Assembly: GCA_016789265.1 (NCBI GenBank)
Contig: JAEUQK010000024.1
Coordinates: 1-64,000 of the forward strand
Direction: 5' to 3'
DNA length: 64,000 nt
Source of the DNA: Blastocatellia bacterium
GTDB taxonomy: Bacteria; Acidobacteriota; Blastocatellia; Pyrinomonadales; Pyrinomonadaceae
The notes under the pieces: generated by a model
What the model was told of the DNA's origin: nothing
The model's input: only the letters and a program-made list of their open reading frames with translations
Database searches by the model: none
Shown: piece after piece, positions 18,346-27,554 of the stretch
How positions within the stretch are numbered: position 1 is the first letter of the stretch
Layout of the letters: every line of letters begins with the position of its first letter
Made by a program: the position numbers and the translations under genes

Positions 18346-18411
18346 ATGTACGGCTTCACGCTTCACGTCCAGCACCATCATCACGCGCATATCAACCGGC
18401 GCGTGATCTGA
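18346..18411 (+). CDS. hisL: putative his operon leader peptide (attenuator)
   Basis: A 21-codon frame starts at ATG 18346 and stops at TGA 18409-18411. Residues 10-15 are His-His-His-His-Ala-His (CAC CAT CAT CAC GCG CAT), and a seventh codon position upstream (residue 7) is also His, giving six His in all. It lies 92 bases before hisG. A run of codons for the pathway's own product just before the operon is the hallmark of ribosome-mediated attenuation, as in enteric hisL. The ribosome binding site is weak. It is too short and too close to hisG to be chance in a His-poor genome, but expression is unproven. Confidence 0.65.
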   Translation: MYGFTLHVQHHHHAHINRRVI

Positions 18412-18449
18412 TCCGTTTTTCTAATTAGATAAAAATAGATCCTTATCAG
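18380..18449 (+). promoter_or_regulatory. competing hairpins of the putative his attenuator
   Basis: ATCACGCGC (18380-18388, overlapping the last His codons) pairs perfectly with GCGCGTGAT (18399-18407). Eight bases later comes TTTTT (18416-18420). An overlapping alternative pairs CTGAT (18408-18412) with ATCAG (18445-18449) around a near-palindromic CTAATTAG. The first hairpin would be disrupted if a ribosome stalled at the His codons. Which structure terminates is not certain from sequence. Confidence 0.45.
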
Positions 18450-18503
18450 GCGTCAGGGAACTTCAAACGAGTTGCCATGGCGTCGTTTTGTCAATTTTGA
18501 GCT

Positions 18504-19358
18504 ATGAAATTAAAGATCGCGTTACAAAAATCAGGAAAGCTAGCCGAGGGCTCCACCGCATTGCTGAGAAAGTGCGGTATCGGGTTTTCGAACGGCTTAG
18601 GGAAGTTGCGTACGGAAGCAGCCGATTTTCCACTCGAGATCTTTTTCTTGCGTGACGATGATATTCCCAATTATGTTGCCGACGGCGTCGCCGATGTAGG
18701 CATTGTTGGTGAGAACGTGATCGCGGAAGATCCTAAACCGGTGGAAACGATAGATCGCCTTGGATTTGGCCATTGCCGGCTTTCGATCGCGGTCCCGAAA
18801 GGCATCGAATACAACGGCATCTCCGACCTCCGGGGTAAACGCATCGCAACCAGCTATCCGAAGATCCTCGCAGAATTTTTTACATCGCGCTCGATCACGG
18901 CAGACATACACATGATCAGCGGATCGGTCGAGATCGCTCCTTCGATCGGCTTGGCTGATGCAGTCTGCGATCTTGTAAGTTCGGGAAGCACGCTGTTCTC
19001 AAACGGCCTTCGCGAGGTCGAGACCGTGATGAACTCCGAAGCCGTCTTGATCGCAAGAACCGGCCTAAACAGTGAACTCTCGGAAACACTTAACAGACTC
19101 TTGTTCCGCATCCGAAGCGTAAACGCAGCGTCGCAAAACAAATACATCCTTTTGAACGCTCCTGTCGAAAAGGTTAACGAGATCTCTGCGATCCTTCCCG
19201 GAATGAAGAGTCCGACGGTCGTTCCGCTTGCTGAAAATGGCTGGGTATCGGTTCATTCGGTGATCAGCCAGCACGATTTCTGGAACGTGGTGGACAATCT
19301 GAAACGTGCCGGAGCCGAAGGAATTCTCGTTCTATCGATCGATCAGATGATCAGGTGA
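18504..19358 (+). CDS. hisG: ATP phosphoribosyltransferase (long form)
   Basis: 284 residues, the long HisG form with a C-terminal ACT-like regulatory domain, so no HisZ partner is needed. It condenses ATP with PRPP, the first committed step of histidine synthesis, and is normally feedback-inhibited by histidine. The start MKLKIALQKSGKL and the central GLADAVCDLVSSGSTL motif (about 150-165) match the family. First gene of an eight-gene operon, behind the His-codon leader. The stop overlaps a ribosome binding site for hisD. Confidence 0.95.
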   Translation: MKLKIALQKSGKLAEGSTALLRKCGIGFSNGLGKLRTEAADFPLEIFFLRDDDIPNYVADGVADVGIVGENVIAEDPKPVETIDRLGFGHCRLSIAVPKGIEYNGISDLRGKRIATSYPKILAEFFTSRSITADIHMISGSVEIAPSIGLADAVCDLVSSGSTLFSNGLREVETVMNSEAVLIARTGLNSELSETLNRLLFRIRSVNAASQNKYILLNAPVEKVNEISAILPGMKSPTVVPLAENGWVSVHSVISQHDFWNVVDNLKRAGAEGILVLSIDQMIR

Positions 19359-19363
19359 ATCTT

Positions 19364-20644
19364 ATGAAAGTGATCAAATACCCATCTCTTGGATCGTGGG
19401 ATGATCTGTTGAAGCGGCCAGTAATGGATACGCGAAGCCTCGCAGATACCGTCAGCTCGATCATTGAAGATGTGAAACAAAACGGCGATGTCGCTCTTCG
19501 GACTTACTCGAGCAAGCTCGACAAGGTCGGTATTGATGACTTCCTCGTCTCTGAAGACGAGTATCTCGAGGCCGAGGCATTAGTTCCACAAGATCTGAAG
19601 GACGCACTGTCCGTGGCGAAAGCGAATATCGAAAGTTTTCACGCGATCGATATGTATGAAAGTCGTGTGATCGAAACGATGCCTGGTGTACTGTGCTGGA
19701 AAAAGTCATTGCCGATCGAAAAAGTAGGTATTTATGTTCCTGCCGGATCGGCTCCGCTTTTCTCTACCGTTTTGATGCTTGCGATACCCGCACAACTGGC
19801 AGGCTGCCGCGAGATAGTCATGTGTTCACCGCCGGACGCGAATGGAAGGATGAATGCCGCGACCCTTTACGCTGCTCGCGTTTGCGGAGTTACTAATGTT
19901 TACAAGGTTGGCGGCGCTCAAGCGATCGGGGCATTGGCATTTGGCACCGAAACGGTACCGAAAGTTTACAAGATCTTCGGCCCGGGGAATCAATATGTAA
20001 CCGAGGCAAAGCTCCAGGTTTTTCGATCCGGAGTCGCGATCGATATGCCGGCAGGCCCGTCAGAAGTCGCGGTGCTCGCCGATGACACATGCGTCACTTC
20101 TTTTGTTGCCGCCGATCTGCTCTCGCAGGCCGAACATGGCCCGGACAGCCAAGTCATACTGGTTGCGACATCCGAAACGGTAATTGACGAGGTGTTGGCC
20201 GAAATAGAGATCCAAGTCGCATCATTACCGCGTCGTGAAACCGCCCTCGCTGCTTTGGAGAATTCAAAGGCGATCCTGATCGAAACGATCAACGCAGGAA
20301 TAGAACTTTTGAACGACTATGCACCCGAGCATTTGATCATTGCGGCGGAGAATGCCGAAAAGATATCGGAGCGGATCACAAACGCCGGCTCGATCTTCAT
20401 CGGAAACTACTCGTGTGAGAGTGCGGGTGATTACGCGTCCGGAACAAACCACACGTTGCCGACGAATGGGGCCGCGCGGGCGTACAGCGGTGTTTGCGTC
20501 GCGAGTTTTATGAAAACTGTCACGTATCAAAAATTGAACGAAAATGGAATACGCAACCTTGGCCCTGTCATTGAGGCTATGGCCGCCGCCGAAGGGCTCG
20601 ATGCACACAGACGAGCCTCCTCGATAAGGAGGGAGTATGTCTGA
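19364..20644 (+). CDS. hisD: histidinol dehydrogenase
   Basis: 426 residues, zinc enzyme that oxidises histidinol to histidine in two NAD-dependent steps (the last two steps). Motifs include VGGAQAIGALAFGTE (about 185-200), GPGNQYV and the C-terminal HTLPTNGAAR. The ATG at 19364 follows AGGTGA by 5 bases, an ideal ribosome binding site, and is preferred to the upstream GTG at 19355. The binding site lies on the hisG stop, so translation is coupled. Confidence 0.95.
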   Translation: MKVIKYPSLGSWDDLLKRPVMDTRSLADTVSSIIEDVKQNGDVALRTYSSKLDKVGIDDFLVSEDEYLEAEALVPQDLKDALSVAKANIESFHAIDMYESRVIETMPGVLCWKKSLPIEKVGIYVPAGSAPLFSTVLMLAIPAQLAGCREIVMCSPPDANGRMNAATLYAARVCGVTNVYKVGGAQAIGALAFGTETVPKVYKIFGPGNQYVTEAKLQVFRSGVAIDMPAGPSEVAVLADDTCVTSFVAADLLSQAEHGPDSQVILVATSETVIDEVLAEIEIQVASLPRRETALAALENSKAILIETINAGIELLNDYAPEHLIIAAENAEKISERITNAGSIFIGNYSCESAGDYASGTNHTLPTNGAARAYSGVCVASFMKTVTYQKLNENGIRNLGPVIEAMAAAEGLDAHRRASSIRREYV

Positions 20645-21719
20645 GGCTAGTTTGACGTTTGACGTTCAGCGTCTGGTCCGCGAAAACATTCGCCGTTTGA
20701 CGCCATACTCGTCGGCCCGCTCAGAGTTTTCGGGAACTGCCGAGGTGTTTCTCGACGCCAATGAGAACGCATTCGGTTCACCCGCAGGAAACCATTACAA
20801 CCGCTATCCCGATCCGCTCCAAAAGGAACTCAAAGGACGGATAGCCGAATCGAATCGAGTGCGGCCATCTCAGATATTCCTTGGAAACGGCAGCGATGAA
20901 GCGATAGATCTTTTGTTCCGCATCTTTTGCGAACCAGGCCGTGATAGTGCGCTCATCTGCCCGCCTACATATGGGATGTACAAGGTTTCGGCGGATATCA
21001 ATGATGTTGAGGTAAACGAGGTCCGGTTGACCGACGATTTTCATTTGGATCTACCAGCGATCCGGAAGGCGATCACCGATCGAACGAAGTTGATCTTCAT
21101 TTGTTCACCAAATAATCCGACGGGAAATCTTATGCGCCGGGAAGCGGTTACCGAGATAGCCCGGCATTTCGACGGCATTGTAGTAGTTGACGAGGCATAT
21201 ATTCATTTCGCCGACGAACCGTCATTGATCAGCGATCTGAACGGCTCTCCAAATATGGTCGTCCTCCAGACGTTTTCGAAAGCCTGGGGCATGGCCGGGT
21301 TACGAGTCGGCCTGGCATTTGCCTGCGAGGACATCATTGGCCTTATGAACCGGGTCAAACCGCCATATAACGTCAGCGGGATCGCGCAGCGGGCGGTCCT
21401 CGATGCGCTCGATCAAGTGGACAAGGTCGCGTCGTGGATCAGAGAGGTTTTAATCGAGCGGGATAAGATCAGGAGAAAGCTCACGGCATTCGACTTCATC
21501 GAAACGATCTATCCGACCCAGGCCAATTTCGTTCTGGCCAAAACGAATGATGCAGACGAGATCTATAGATATCTCGTCGACCGTCAGATCATTGTTCGAA
21601 ACCGAAGTAACATCGATCTTTGCGCAGGATGCTTGAGGATCACGGTCGGAACTCCTGACGAAAATGAACGCTTAATGCGCGCATTGAATGACCTTAATAA
21701 AGTGAGAGCCAATAAATGA
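20637..21719 (+). CDS. hisC: histidinol-phosphate aminotransferase
   Basis: 360 residues, PLP-dependent class I/II aminotransferase making histidinol phosphate. The PLP lysine lies in [14 protein letters not shown] (about 220), with SPNNPTGN and VVDEAYIHF upstream. It overlaps hisD by 8 bp. The family also includes phenylalanine and tyrosine aminotransferases, but the operon position settles the call. Confidence 0.94.
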   Translation: MSEASLTFDVQRLVRENIRRLTPYSSARSEFSGTAEVFLDANENAFGSPAGNHYNRYPDPLQKELKGRIAESNRVRPSQIFLGNGSDEAIDLLFRIFCEPGRDSALICPPTYGMYKVSADINDVEVNEVRLTDDFHLDLPAIRKAITDRTKLIFICSPNNPTGNLMRREAVTEIARHFDGIVVVDEAYIHFADEPSLISDLNGSPNMVVLQTFSKAWGMAGLRVGLAFACEDIIGLMNRVKPPYNVSGIAQRAVLDALDQVDKVASWIREVLIERDKIRRKLTAFDFIETIYPTQANFVLAKTNDADEIYRYLVDRQIIVRNRSNIDLCAGCLRITVGTPDENERLMRALNDLNKVRANK

Positions 21720-22819
21720 AACGAGTATTATTCATCGACCGCGACGGAACGATCATTCGCGAGCCTGAGGATTTTCAAGTCGATGTGATCGAGAATCTCC
21801 GCTTCTTGCCGCAGGCGATCACGAATCTCGCGAAGATCGCTCGCGAGACTGATTTCGTGCTGGTAATGGTGACCAACCAAGACGGTATGGGTACCGAGAG
21901 TTTTCCCGAATCCGCGTTTTATCCGGCTCAGAAGTTTGTACTCCAAACCTTGGCTGATGAAGGGGTTGATTTTGAGGATGTATTCGTCGATACGACTTTT
22001 GCTCACGAGAACGCTTCGACTCGGAAGCCCGGAACCGGAATGCTTGGCAAATACCTGACTGGCGAATATGACCTTGCGAATTCTTACGTCATCGGTGATC
22101 GTCCGACCGATGTACAACTCGCGAAGAATCTCGGAGCCAAGGCGATATACATCAGGAACGATGCTTTCCAATTTGAGATCAACACAGAGGATCCGGTTTT
22201 CGCAGTCGATGATTGGAATGAAATATGTGAGATCTTGCGTCGGCCTGATCGAAGGGCCTTGCACCGGCGCTCGACCAAGGAAACCGACATCGTAGTCGAG
22301 TTAAATCTCGATGGCAAAGGCCGATCAGAAATATCGACGGGCATCTCATTCTTCGACCACATGCTTGAACAGATCGCCAGACATGGATCGATCGACCTAA
22401 GGATCGAAGCAAAGGGCGATCTTCACATCGACGAACATCACACGATCGAGGACGTTGCTATCACGCTTGGGGAAGCATTTTCTCTCGCTCTCGGCGATAA
22501 ACGCGGAATGGAACGTTACGGCTTTTGCCTGCCGATGGACGATTGTCTCGCGCAGGTCGCGATCGATTTCGGGGGACGCAATTGGATCGTATGGGATGCT
22601 GAGTTCAAACGCGAAAAGATCGGCGAGATGCCGACGGAGCTTTTCTTTCACTTCTTCAAGTCCTTTTCAGACAAGGCTCTTTGCAATCTGAATATTAAAG
22701 CCGAAGGTACGATCGAGCACCACAAGATCGAAGCCATTTTTAAGGCCTTTGCCAAGGCGGCAAAGATGGCCTTACGACGCGAGGGCAGCGAGTTGGCAAG
22801 CACGAAAGGAGTCCTGTGA
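21716..22819 (+). CDS. hisB: bifunctional histidinol-phosphatase / imidazoleglycerol-phosphate dehydratase
   Basis: 367 residues with two domains. The N-terminal HAD phosphatase (1-165) begins [12 protein letters not shown] with the nucleophilic DxD; the C-terminal IGPD (about 175-367) has [13 protein letters not shown] and [10 protein letters not shown] metal-binding His clusters. The fusion supplies steps 6 and 8 of the pathway. The start overlaps the hisC stop (ATGA). Fused HisB is best known in Gammaproteobacteria, and its presence here fits either lateral spread or independent fusion. Confidence 0.95.
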   Translation: MKRVLFIDRDGTIIREPEDFQVDVIENLRFLPQAITNLAKIARETDFVLVMVTNQDGMGTESFPESAFYPAQKFVLQTLADEGVDFEDVFVDTTFAHENASTRKPGTGMLGKYLTGEYDLANSYVIGDRPTDVQLAKNLGAKAIYIRNDAFQFEINTEDPVFAVDDWNEICEILRRPDRRALHRRSTKETDIVVELNLDGKGRSEISTGISFFDHMLEQIARHGSIDLRIEAKGDLHIDEHHTIEDVAITLGEAFSLALGDKRGMERYGFCLPMDDCLAQVAIDFGGRNWIVWDAEFKREKIGEMPTELFFHFFKSFSDKALCNLNIKAEGTIEHHKIEAIFKAFAKAAKMALRREGSELASTKGVL

Positions 22820-23400
22820 AAGTAGTGGTCGTAAAATACAACGCCGGTAACATCGCCTCTGTCGCGAACACATTAAATCGCCTTGGCGTGGAACCGATCA
22901 TCTCCGACGATGCAGAGACCCTGCGAACCTCCGACAAGGTGATCTTTCCCGGGGTCGGCGAAGCATCATCGGCGATGAACTATCTGCGTGAGCGAGGACT
23001 GGATGTGGTCCTAAAGAGTCTGACTCAACCAGTAATGGGGATTTGTCTTGGAATGCAGCTGTTATGCGCATCGTCGGAAGAAAACGAGACAGAATGTCTT
23101 GGCATTTTGCCTTATCGTGCTCGAAAATTTCCGGGCGGCGGGCTAAAGGTTCCGCATATGGGCTGGAACACTGTGAGCGATCTCCAGCAACCGCTTTTTG
23201 AGGGGATCGCGTCAGAGGAATACTTCTACTTTGTACATGGCTACTATGTCGAGACCGGTAAGCAGACGATCGCCATTTGCACTTACGGCGAAACATTCAG
23301 CGCTGCGATTCATCACGCGAACTGTTACGCGGTGCAGTTTCATCCGGAGAAGTCAGGGATCGCCGGGAAGAGAATTTTGGAGAATTTCCTGAGGCTATGA
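22816..23400 (+). CDS. hisH: imidazole glycerol phosphate synthase, glutaminase subunit
   Basis: 194 residues, class I glutamine amidotransferase that feeds ammonia to HisF. Catalytic Cys77 lies in [10 protein letters not shown] and the His/Glu pair in QFHPEKSG near the end. It starts with GTG overlapping the hisB stop (GTGA), so it is translationally coupled. Confidence 0.95.
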   Translation: MKVVVVKYNAGNIASVANTLNRLGVEPIISDDAETLRTSDKVIFPGVGEASSAMNYLRERGLDVVLKSLTQPVMGICLGMQLLCASSEENETECLGILPYRARKFPGGGLKVPHMGWNTVSDLQQPLFEGIASEEYFYFVHGYYVETGKQTIAICTYGETFSAAIHHANCYAVQFHPEKSGIAGKRILENFLRL

Positions 23401-24119
23401 TCGAGATAATTGCGGCGATCGACATCATCGATGGTAATTGTGTAAGGCTGACACAGGGGGATTTTGGCCGTAAGACAGTTTACTCGGAAGATCCGCTCGA
23501 GGCCGCAAAGCGGTTTGAAGCGGCCGGTATCAAGCGACTGCATATGGTGGACCTGGACGGAGCGAGATCCGGCAAGCCGGCAAATCTTCACATACTTGAA
23601 CGTGTTGCCGGCAGAACCGGTCTCATTATCGACTTCGGCGGCGGCATCAAGTCGGAGATGGATCTTGAGGCTGTGTTCGATTCTGGTGCGGCGATGGCAA
23701 ATATTGGAAGCCTTGCCGTAAAACAGCCTGAGAGGTTTCTCTCTTGGGTCGACAAGTACGGGAGAAAATCGATACTGCTCGGGGCCGACGCGAGGGACGG
23801 AAATGTTGCGATCAATGGGTGGCAGACCTCAACAGGAATATCGATCTTTGATCTGTTGGCCGAATTTGCGGAAAAGGGTGTAATGAGTGCCTTCGTGACA
23901 GATATCGGCCGCGACGGTGCAATGTCGGGTCCATCGATCGAGCTGTATCAGCAAATAATCAGATCCGTCCCTGACCTGGAACTTATTGCGAGCGGAGGCG
24001 TCCGGTCGATCTCAGACGTCGATCATCTGCAACGAATCGGCTGTTCCGGAGTGATCATCGGAAAGGCGATATATGAAAAGAGCATCGGGCTCGAGGAACT
24101 TTCGAGATATGTTGGCTAA
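23397..24119 (+). CDS. hisA: ProFAR isomerase
   Basis: 240 residues, TIM barrel that isomerises the ProFAR intermediate to PRFAR. The N-terminal [20 protein letters not shown] and the later [14 protein letters not shown] and [12 protein letters not shown] phosphate-binding loops mark the two half-barrels. The ATG at 23397 overlaps the hisH stop (ATGA); longer in-frame starts inside hisH are not credible. Confidence 0.95.
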   Translation: MIEIIAAIDIIDGNCVRLTQGDFGRKTVYSEDPLEAAKRFEAAGIKRLHMVDLDGARSGKPANLHILERVAGRTGLIIDFGGGIKSEMDLEAVFDSGAAMANIGSLAVKQPERFLSWVDKYGRKSILLGADARDGNVAINGWQTSTGISIFDLLAEFAEKGVMSAFVTDIGRDGAMSGPSIELYQQIIRSVPDLELIASGGVRSISDVDHLQRIGCSGVIIGKAIYEKSIGLEELSRYVG

Positions 24120-24864
24120 ACGGATAATCCCTTGTTTAGACGTAAAAGATGGTCGGACGGTAAAGGGCACGAATTTTGTGGGCCTTCGCGATGCCGGTGA
24201 TCCCGTTGAGTTAGCGGAAAGTTACTCTGCCCAGGGAGCGGACGAACTTGTGTTCTTGGACATTTCAGCAACCAACGACGGCCGAAAGACGTTCGCAGGG
24301 TTAGTTGGCGAGATAGCTCGGAAGATAAATATCCCGTTCACGGTCGGCGGCGGGATCTCGTCGGCAGGCGACATCGGGGCCCTGCTCGATGTGGGGGCCG
24401 ACAAGGTGTCAATAAATTCGGCCGCTGTAAGACAACCCGCGCTCATCGAAGCTGCGGCTAGGAATTTCGGTTCGCAGTGCGTTGTGCTAGCGGTCGATGC
24501 AAAGCGAACAAGTGATGGCTGGCGAGTTTATATGAACGGCGGACGGATCGCCACGGAGCTAGACGCGGTCGCATGGATCAAACGGGGTGTCGAACTCGGG
24601 GCCGGCGAGATATTGTTAACGTCGATGAACGCTGACGGCACAAGGGACGGTTTCGAACTCGAACTTACCCGCGAGGTGTCGGAGTCGGTAAGCGTGCCGA
24701 TCATCGCGTCCGGCGGGGCAGGTTCGATGGACGACTTTGCGGATGTGCTCGTTCGCGGCAAAGCCGACGCGGCCCTTGCAGCCAGCGTGTTTCACTATGG
24801 TCAGATCGGGATCCCTGAGCTGAAATCGTTTTTGAAAATGCGCGGCGTCGAGGTGAGAATATGA
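24109..24864 (+). CDS. hisF: imidazole glycerol phosphate synthase, cyclase subunit
   Basis: 251 residues from the ATG giving the classical [20 protein letters not shown] start, overlapping hisA by 11 bp. A TIM barrel paralogous to HisA, with the catalytic Asp11 in CLDVKDG and [11 protein letters not shown] near 220. With HisH it converts PRFAR and glutamine to imidazole glycerol phosphate and AICAR. The in-frame ATG at 24073 would add 12 residues not found in the family. Confidence 0.95.
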   Translation: MLAKRIIPCLDVKDGRTVKGTNFVGLRDAGDPVELAESYSAQGADELVFLDISATNDGRKTFAGLVGEIARKINIPFTVGGGISSAGDIGALLDVGADKVSINSAAVRQPALIEAAARNFGSQCVVLAVDAKRTSDGWRVYMNGGRIATELDAVAWIKRGVELGAGEILLTSMNADGTRDGFELELTREVSESVSVPIIASGGAGSMDDFADVLVRGKADAALAASVFHYGQIGIPELKSFLKMRGVEVRI

Positions 24865-25457
24865 ATCTGGATTTCTCAAAATATGCCGATGGCCTTGTTC
24901 CCGCGATCGTGCAGGACGTCGATAGCGGTGCGGTTCTGATGTTGGGCTTCATGAATGCCGAAGCGCTGGAAAAGACGTTAAGCACGCGACGAGTTACGTT
25001 TTATTCAAGATCTAAGCGAAGACTCTGGACAAAGGGCGAATCGAGCGGTAATTTCCTTTTGCTTGCATCCATCACGGCAGATTGCGATCTCGACACGCTG
25101 CTCATCAGATCAAAAGCGACAGGGCCGATTTGTCACACTGGCGCATTTACCCGTTTTGGCGAGACGCAAAAAAAGCCTGATGACTTTTTATCGGAACTCG
25201 AATCCGTGATCGAACAACGTCGGTCGGATCGGAACGACGTGTCCTACGTTTCACAATTGGCGGAAAAAGGATTGAAAAAGATCGCGCAAAAGGTTGGTGA
25301 AGAGGCAGTTGAAACCGTTATAGCCGCGATGGAAGATGACACCGAAGCTTTCAAAAACGAGGCCGCAGATCTGCTTTTCCATTTCCTGGTGCTGCTGCAG
25401 GCCAAGAATATCAAACTGGATGACGTTATCGGCGTTCTGAAGAACCGTCGAAGATGA
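24861..25457 (+). CDS. hisIE: bifunctional phosphoribosyl-AMP cyclohydrolase / phosphoribosyl-ATP pyrophosphatase
   Basis: 198 residues. The N-terminal HisI part (about 1-110) has [27 protein letters not shown] and the Cys-rich zinc region ending CHTGAFTRF; the C-terminal HisE part (about 110-198) has [19 protein letters not shown]. It performs steps 2 and 3 of histidine synthesis and closes the operon. ATGA overlap with hisF. It converges with lpxA with no spare bases. Confidence 0.95.
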   Translation: MNLDFSKYADGLVPAIVQDVDSGAVLMLGFMNAEALEKTLSTRRVTFYSRSKRRLWTKGESSGNFLLLASITADCDLDTLLIRSKATGPICHTGAFTRFGETQKKPDDFLSELESVIEQRRSDRNDVSYVSQLAEKGLKKIAQKVGEEAVETVIAAMEDDTEAFKNEAADLLFHFLVLLQAKNIKLDDVIGVLKNRRR

Positions 25458-26237
25458 CTATTTAACAACACCGCGCTTAGAGGTTTCGATGAATTCGACA
25501 AGAAGATCGACCTCTTTACAGTCTTTGATCTCTTCGCGTATTTTCTCAACAGCTTGTGTTGTGTTCAGCTTGGAGGAAAGTAAGAGGTGATAAGCGTGAT
25601 TTAGTTTTTCGATCGTCTCGCGGCCGTATCCTCGCCGCTTCATTCCGACACGGTTGAGGCCGAAACATTTCGCATGATTCCCCTGTATGATCGCGAATGG
25701 CGGTGCATCTTTTACAACGACGGAATATCCGCCAACGAATGCTTCTAACCCGACACGGCAAAACTGATGGACTCCAGAATATGCCCCGACATTAGCACGG
25801 TCGGCGATATCGACGTGGCCAGCAAGTGTGGCGGCATTTGCCATGATCACGCTGTTTCCGATCTGACAATCGTGTGCAACGTGAGCCTGTGCCATGAACA
25901 GATTGTCGTCACCGATCTTTGTTAGTCCGCCTCCCCCAGCAGTCCCGCGATGAATGGTGACAAACTCGCGAATATGGTTGCGTTTGCCGATCTCCGTAGC
26001 AGTCGGCTCACCGGCGTATTTAAGATCCTGCGGCGCAAGTCCGATCGACGCGAAAGGGTAGACGTGGGTATCCTCGCCGATCGAGGTCTTTCCTTCGACG
26101 ACTACATGAGAATCAAGCCGGACACCGATGCCGATCGAGACCTCATCGCCTATTGTGCAGAACGGGCCAATGTAACAGTTTTCATCTAGCTTTGCTTTAG
26201 GCGAAACGATCGCGGTCGCGTGAATGAATGTTGCCAT
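25458..26237 (-). CDS. lpxA: UDP-N-acetylglucosamine O-acyltransferase
   Basis: 259 residues with a left-handed beta-helix of hexapeptide repeats (about 10-190), catalytic His in AHVAHDCQIG near 124, and a helical C-terminal tail. It adds the first 3-hydroxyacyl chain in lipid A synthesis, which shows that this organism makes LPS or a lipid A-like outer leaflet. It follows fabZ by 6 bases. The usual neighbours lpxD and lpxB are not in this cluster. Confidence 0.95.
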   Translation of the reverse strand: MATFIHATAIVSPKAKLDENCYIGPFCTIGDEVSIGIGVRLDSHVVVEGKTSIGEDTHVYPFASIGLAPQDLKYAGEPTATEIGKRNHIREFVTIHRGTAGGGGLTKIGDDNLFMAQAHVAHDCQIGNSVIMANAATLAGHVDIADRANVGAYSGVHQFCRVGLEAFVGGYSVVVKDAPPFAIIQGNHAKCFGLNRVGMKRRGYGRETIEKLNHAYHLLLSSKLNTTQAVEKIREEIKDCKEVDLLVEFIETSKRGVVK

Positions 26238-26243
26238 TTGTTT

Positions 26244-26702
26244 TTAGGCTTGTCGGGGACGATCCGCGATCACACTCATGATCTCGGCTTCGGCAGTGAT
26301 CTGGCCGTCGACTCTGGCGATCCCCTTCATCCGCTGTATCTTGCTGCCGATACGAAGCGCGACGACCTCAAGTTCGAGCGTGTCTCCGGGGACAACGGGT
26401 TTGCGAAACCGAGCCGATTCGATACCGCTGAAATACGGGATCTTGGCATCTCGGTCATCAAATTCGCGCAACGCCAGTATCGCGCCTACCTGTGCGAGGG
26501 CTTCGATCTGCAGGACGCCGGGCATCACCGGCGCTCCGGGGAAATGGCCCTGAAAAAATTGCTCATTGACCGTCACCTGCTTTATGCCTACGATGCGAAC
26601 CTTTGGCTCGAGTTCCACGATCTTATCCACGAGCAAAAAGGGATAACGGTGCGGAAGTATCTTCTGAATTGCGACCGAATCGTATATGACCATCTTATTC
26701 AT
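26244..26702 (-). CDS. fabZ: 3-hydroxyacyl-ACP dehydratase
   Basis: 152 residues starting at the ATG before MVIYDSVAIQKILPHRYPFLL; an earlier in-frame ATG at 26759 gives an untypical extension. Hot-dog fold with catalytic His in GHFPGAPVMPGV and Glu in QIEALAQ. It removes water from 3-hydroxyacyl-ACP, competing with LpxA for its substrate, and the two are co-transcribed. Codon 4 is another Met, so the exact start is uncertain. Confidence 0.93.
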   Translation of the reverse strand: MNKMVIYDSVAIQKILPHRYPFLLVDKIVELEPKVRIVGIKQVTVNEQFFQGHFPGAPVMPGVLQIEALAQVGAILALREFDDRDAKIPYFSGIESARFRKPVVPGDTLELEVVALRIGSKIQRMKGIARVDGQITAEAEIMSVIADRPRQA

Positions 26703-26776
26703 TAAATACCAAAAATCAGCAGCCAGCAGAAGAATGACTTCGACCGGCTGCTGATCCAATTCAAGTTAGCGACAAA

Positions 26777-27388
26777 CTATGGCTTCGTGGGCGTAGCCGC
26801 AGTAGCTGCCCCAGCCGGCCGGGCGTTGAAGTAAGTTATGAAATCTTTCGTTACATCAACTTTTGCCGGGTTGAAGGCCAAGATCAAGCCGGCACTGTCC
26901 AATTTGGCAGCATCCAGAATGAGATCGTAGCCTTTCTGATTAGCATAGTCCTGCATCGCCTTTCCGATCTCCTGCAGGAGCGGGCCCAACACCTGCTGCT
27001 GACGGCGTTCGAAATTTGCCTTCGCGTCTTCCTGTTCACGCTTGATGTTCTTTTCAAGGCTTTGGTATTCGTTCACCTTGGCTTCGGCCGATTTTTGATC
27101 GATCGGAACGCTGGCCGCCTGAGCCTGGAGCTTTTTGATCTCCTCGCCAAGCGCATTGTAACGCGTGACCATGCCCTGGATCTTCGTCTCGACCGGTTTG
27201 AACTCGGTGTCAAGGCTGTTCATCGCATTGTTGTAGCGAACAATGCCGTCCTTACCGTCAAACAAAGCTGTGTTTATGATAACGATCTTGTAATTCGCCG
27301 CAGGCTGTGCGGTTCCCTGCGAGAACGCTGAAACCGTAAAAAATGCCGCAAAAACAATACTGGCGGCGATCAAACTGATTTTTTTCAT
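26777..27388 (-). CDS. skp: OmpH/Skp-family periplasmic chaperone
   Basis: 203 residues. A signal peptide (about 1-23) is followed by a long coiled-coil arm region rich in Lys, Glu and Gln (about 65-145, e.g. YQSLEKNIKREQEDAKANFERR) and a C-terminal beta part ending in an Ala/Thr/Pro tail. Skp trimers escort unfolded outer membrane proteins to BamA, whose gene lies just upstream in the same operon. Confidence 0.85.
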   Translation of the reverse strand: MKKISLIAASIVFAAFFTVSAFSQGTAQPAANYKIVIINTALFDGKDGIVRYNNAMNSLDTEFKPVETKIQGMVTRYNALGEEIKKLQAQAASVPIDQKSAEAKVNEYQSLEKNIKREQEDAKANFERRQQQVLGPLLQEIGKAMQDYANQKGYDLILDAAKLDSAGLILAFNPAKVDVTKDFITYFNARPAGAATAATPTKP

Positions 27389-27554
27389 TCTATTTGCTAA
27401 AACTCCTTCGAACCTTGAGGGGACACAGTGCTGTACGCACTTTGTCTACCTTTGAGACAATTTCTCTCCTAAATGTTGCCTGCGGCAATGAGGACCGCAA
27501 AAGAGAGATATCCTATGCCATAGCAACGGCTATGTCAATTTTCGACTCAACCCA

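Noticed and set aside
27389..27554. Small hairpins between bamA and skp as a terminator
   Set aside because: No T-run follows either hairpin in the direction of transcription.
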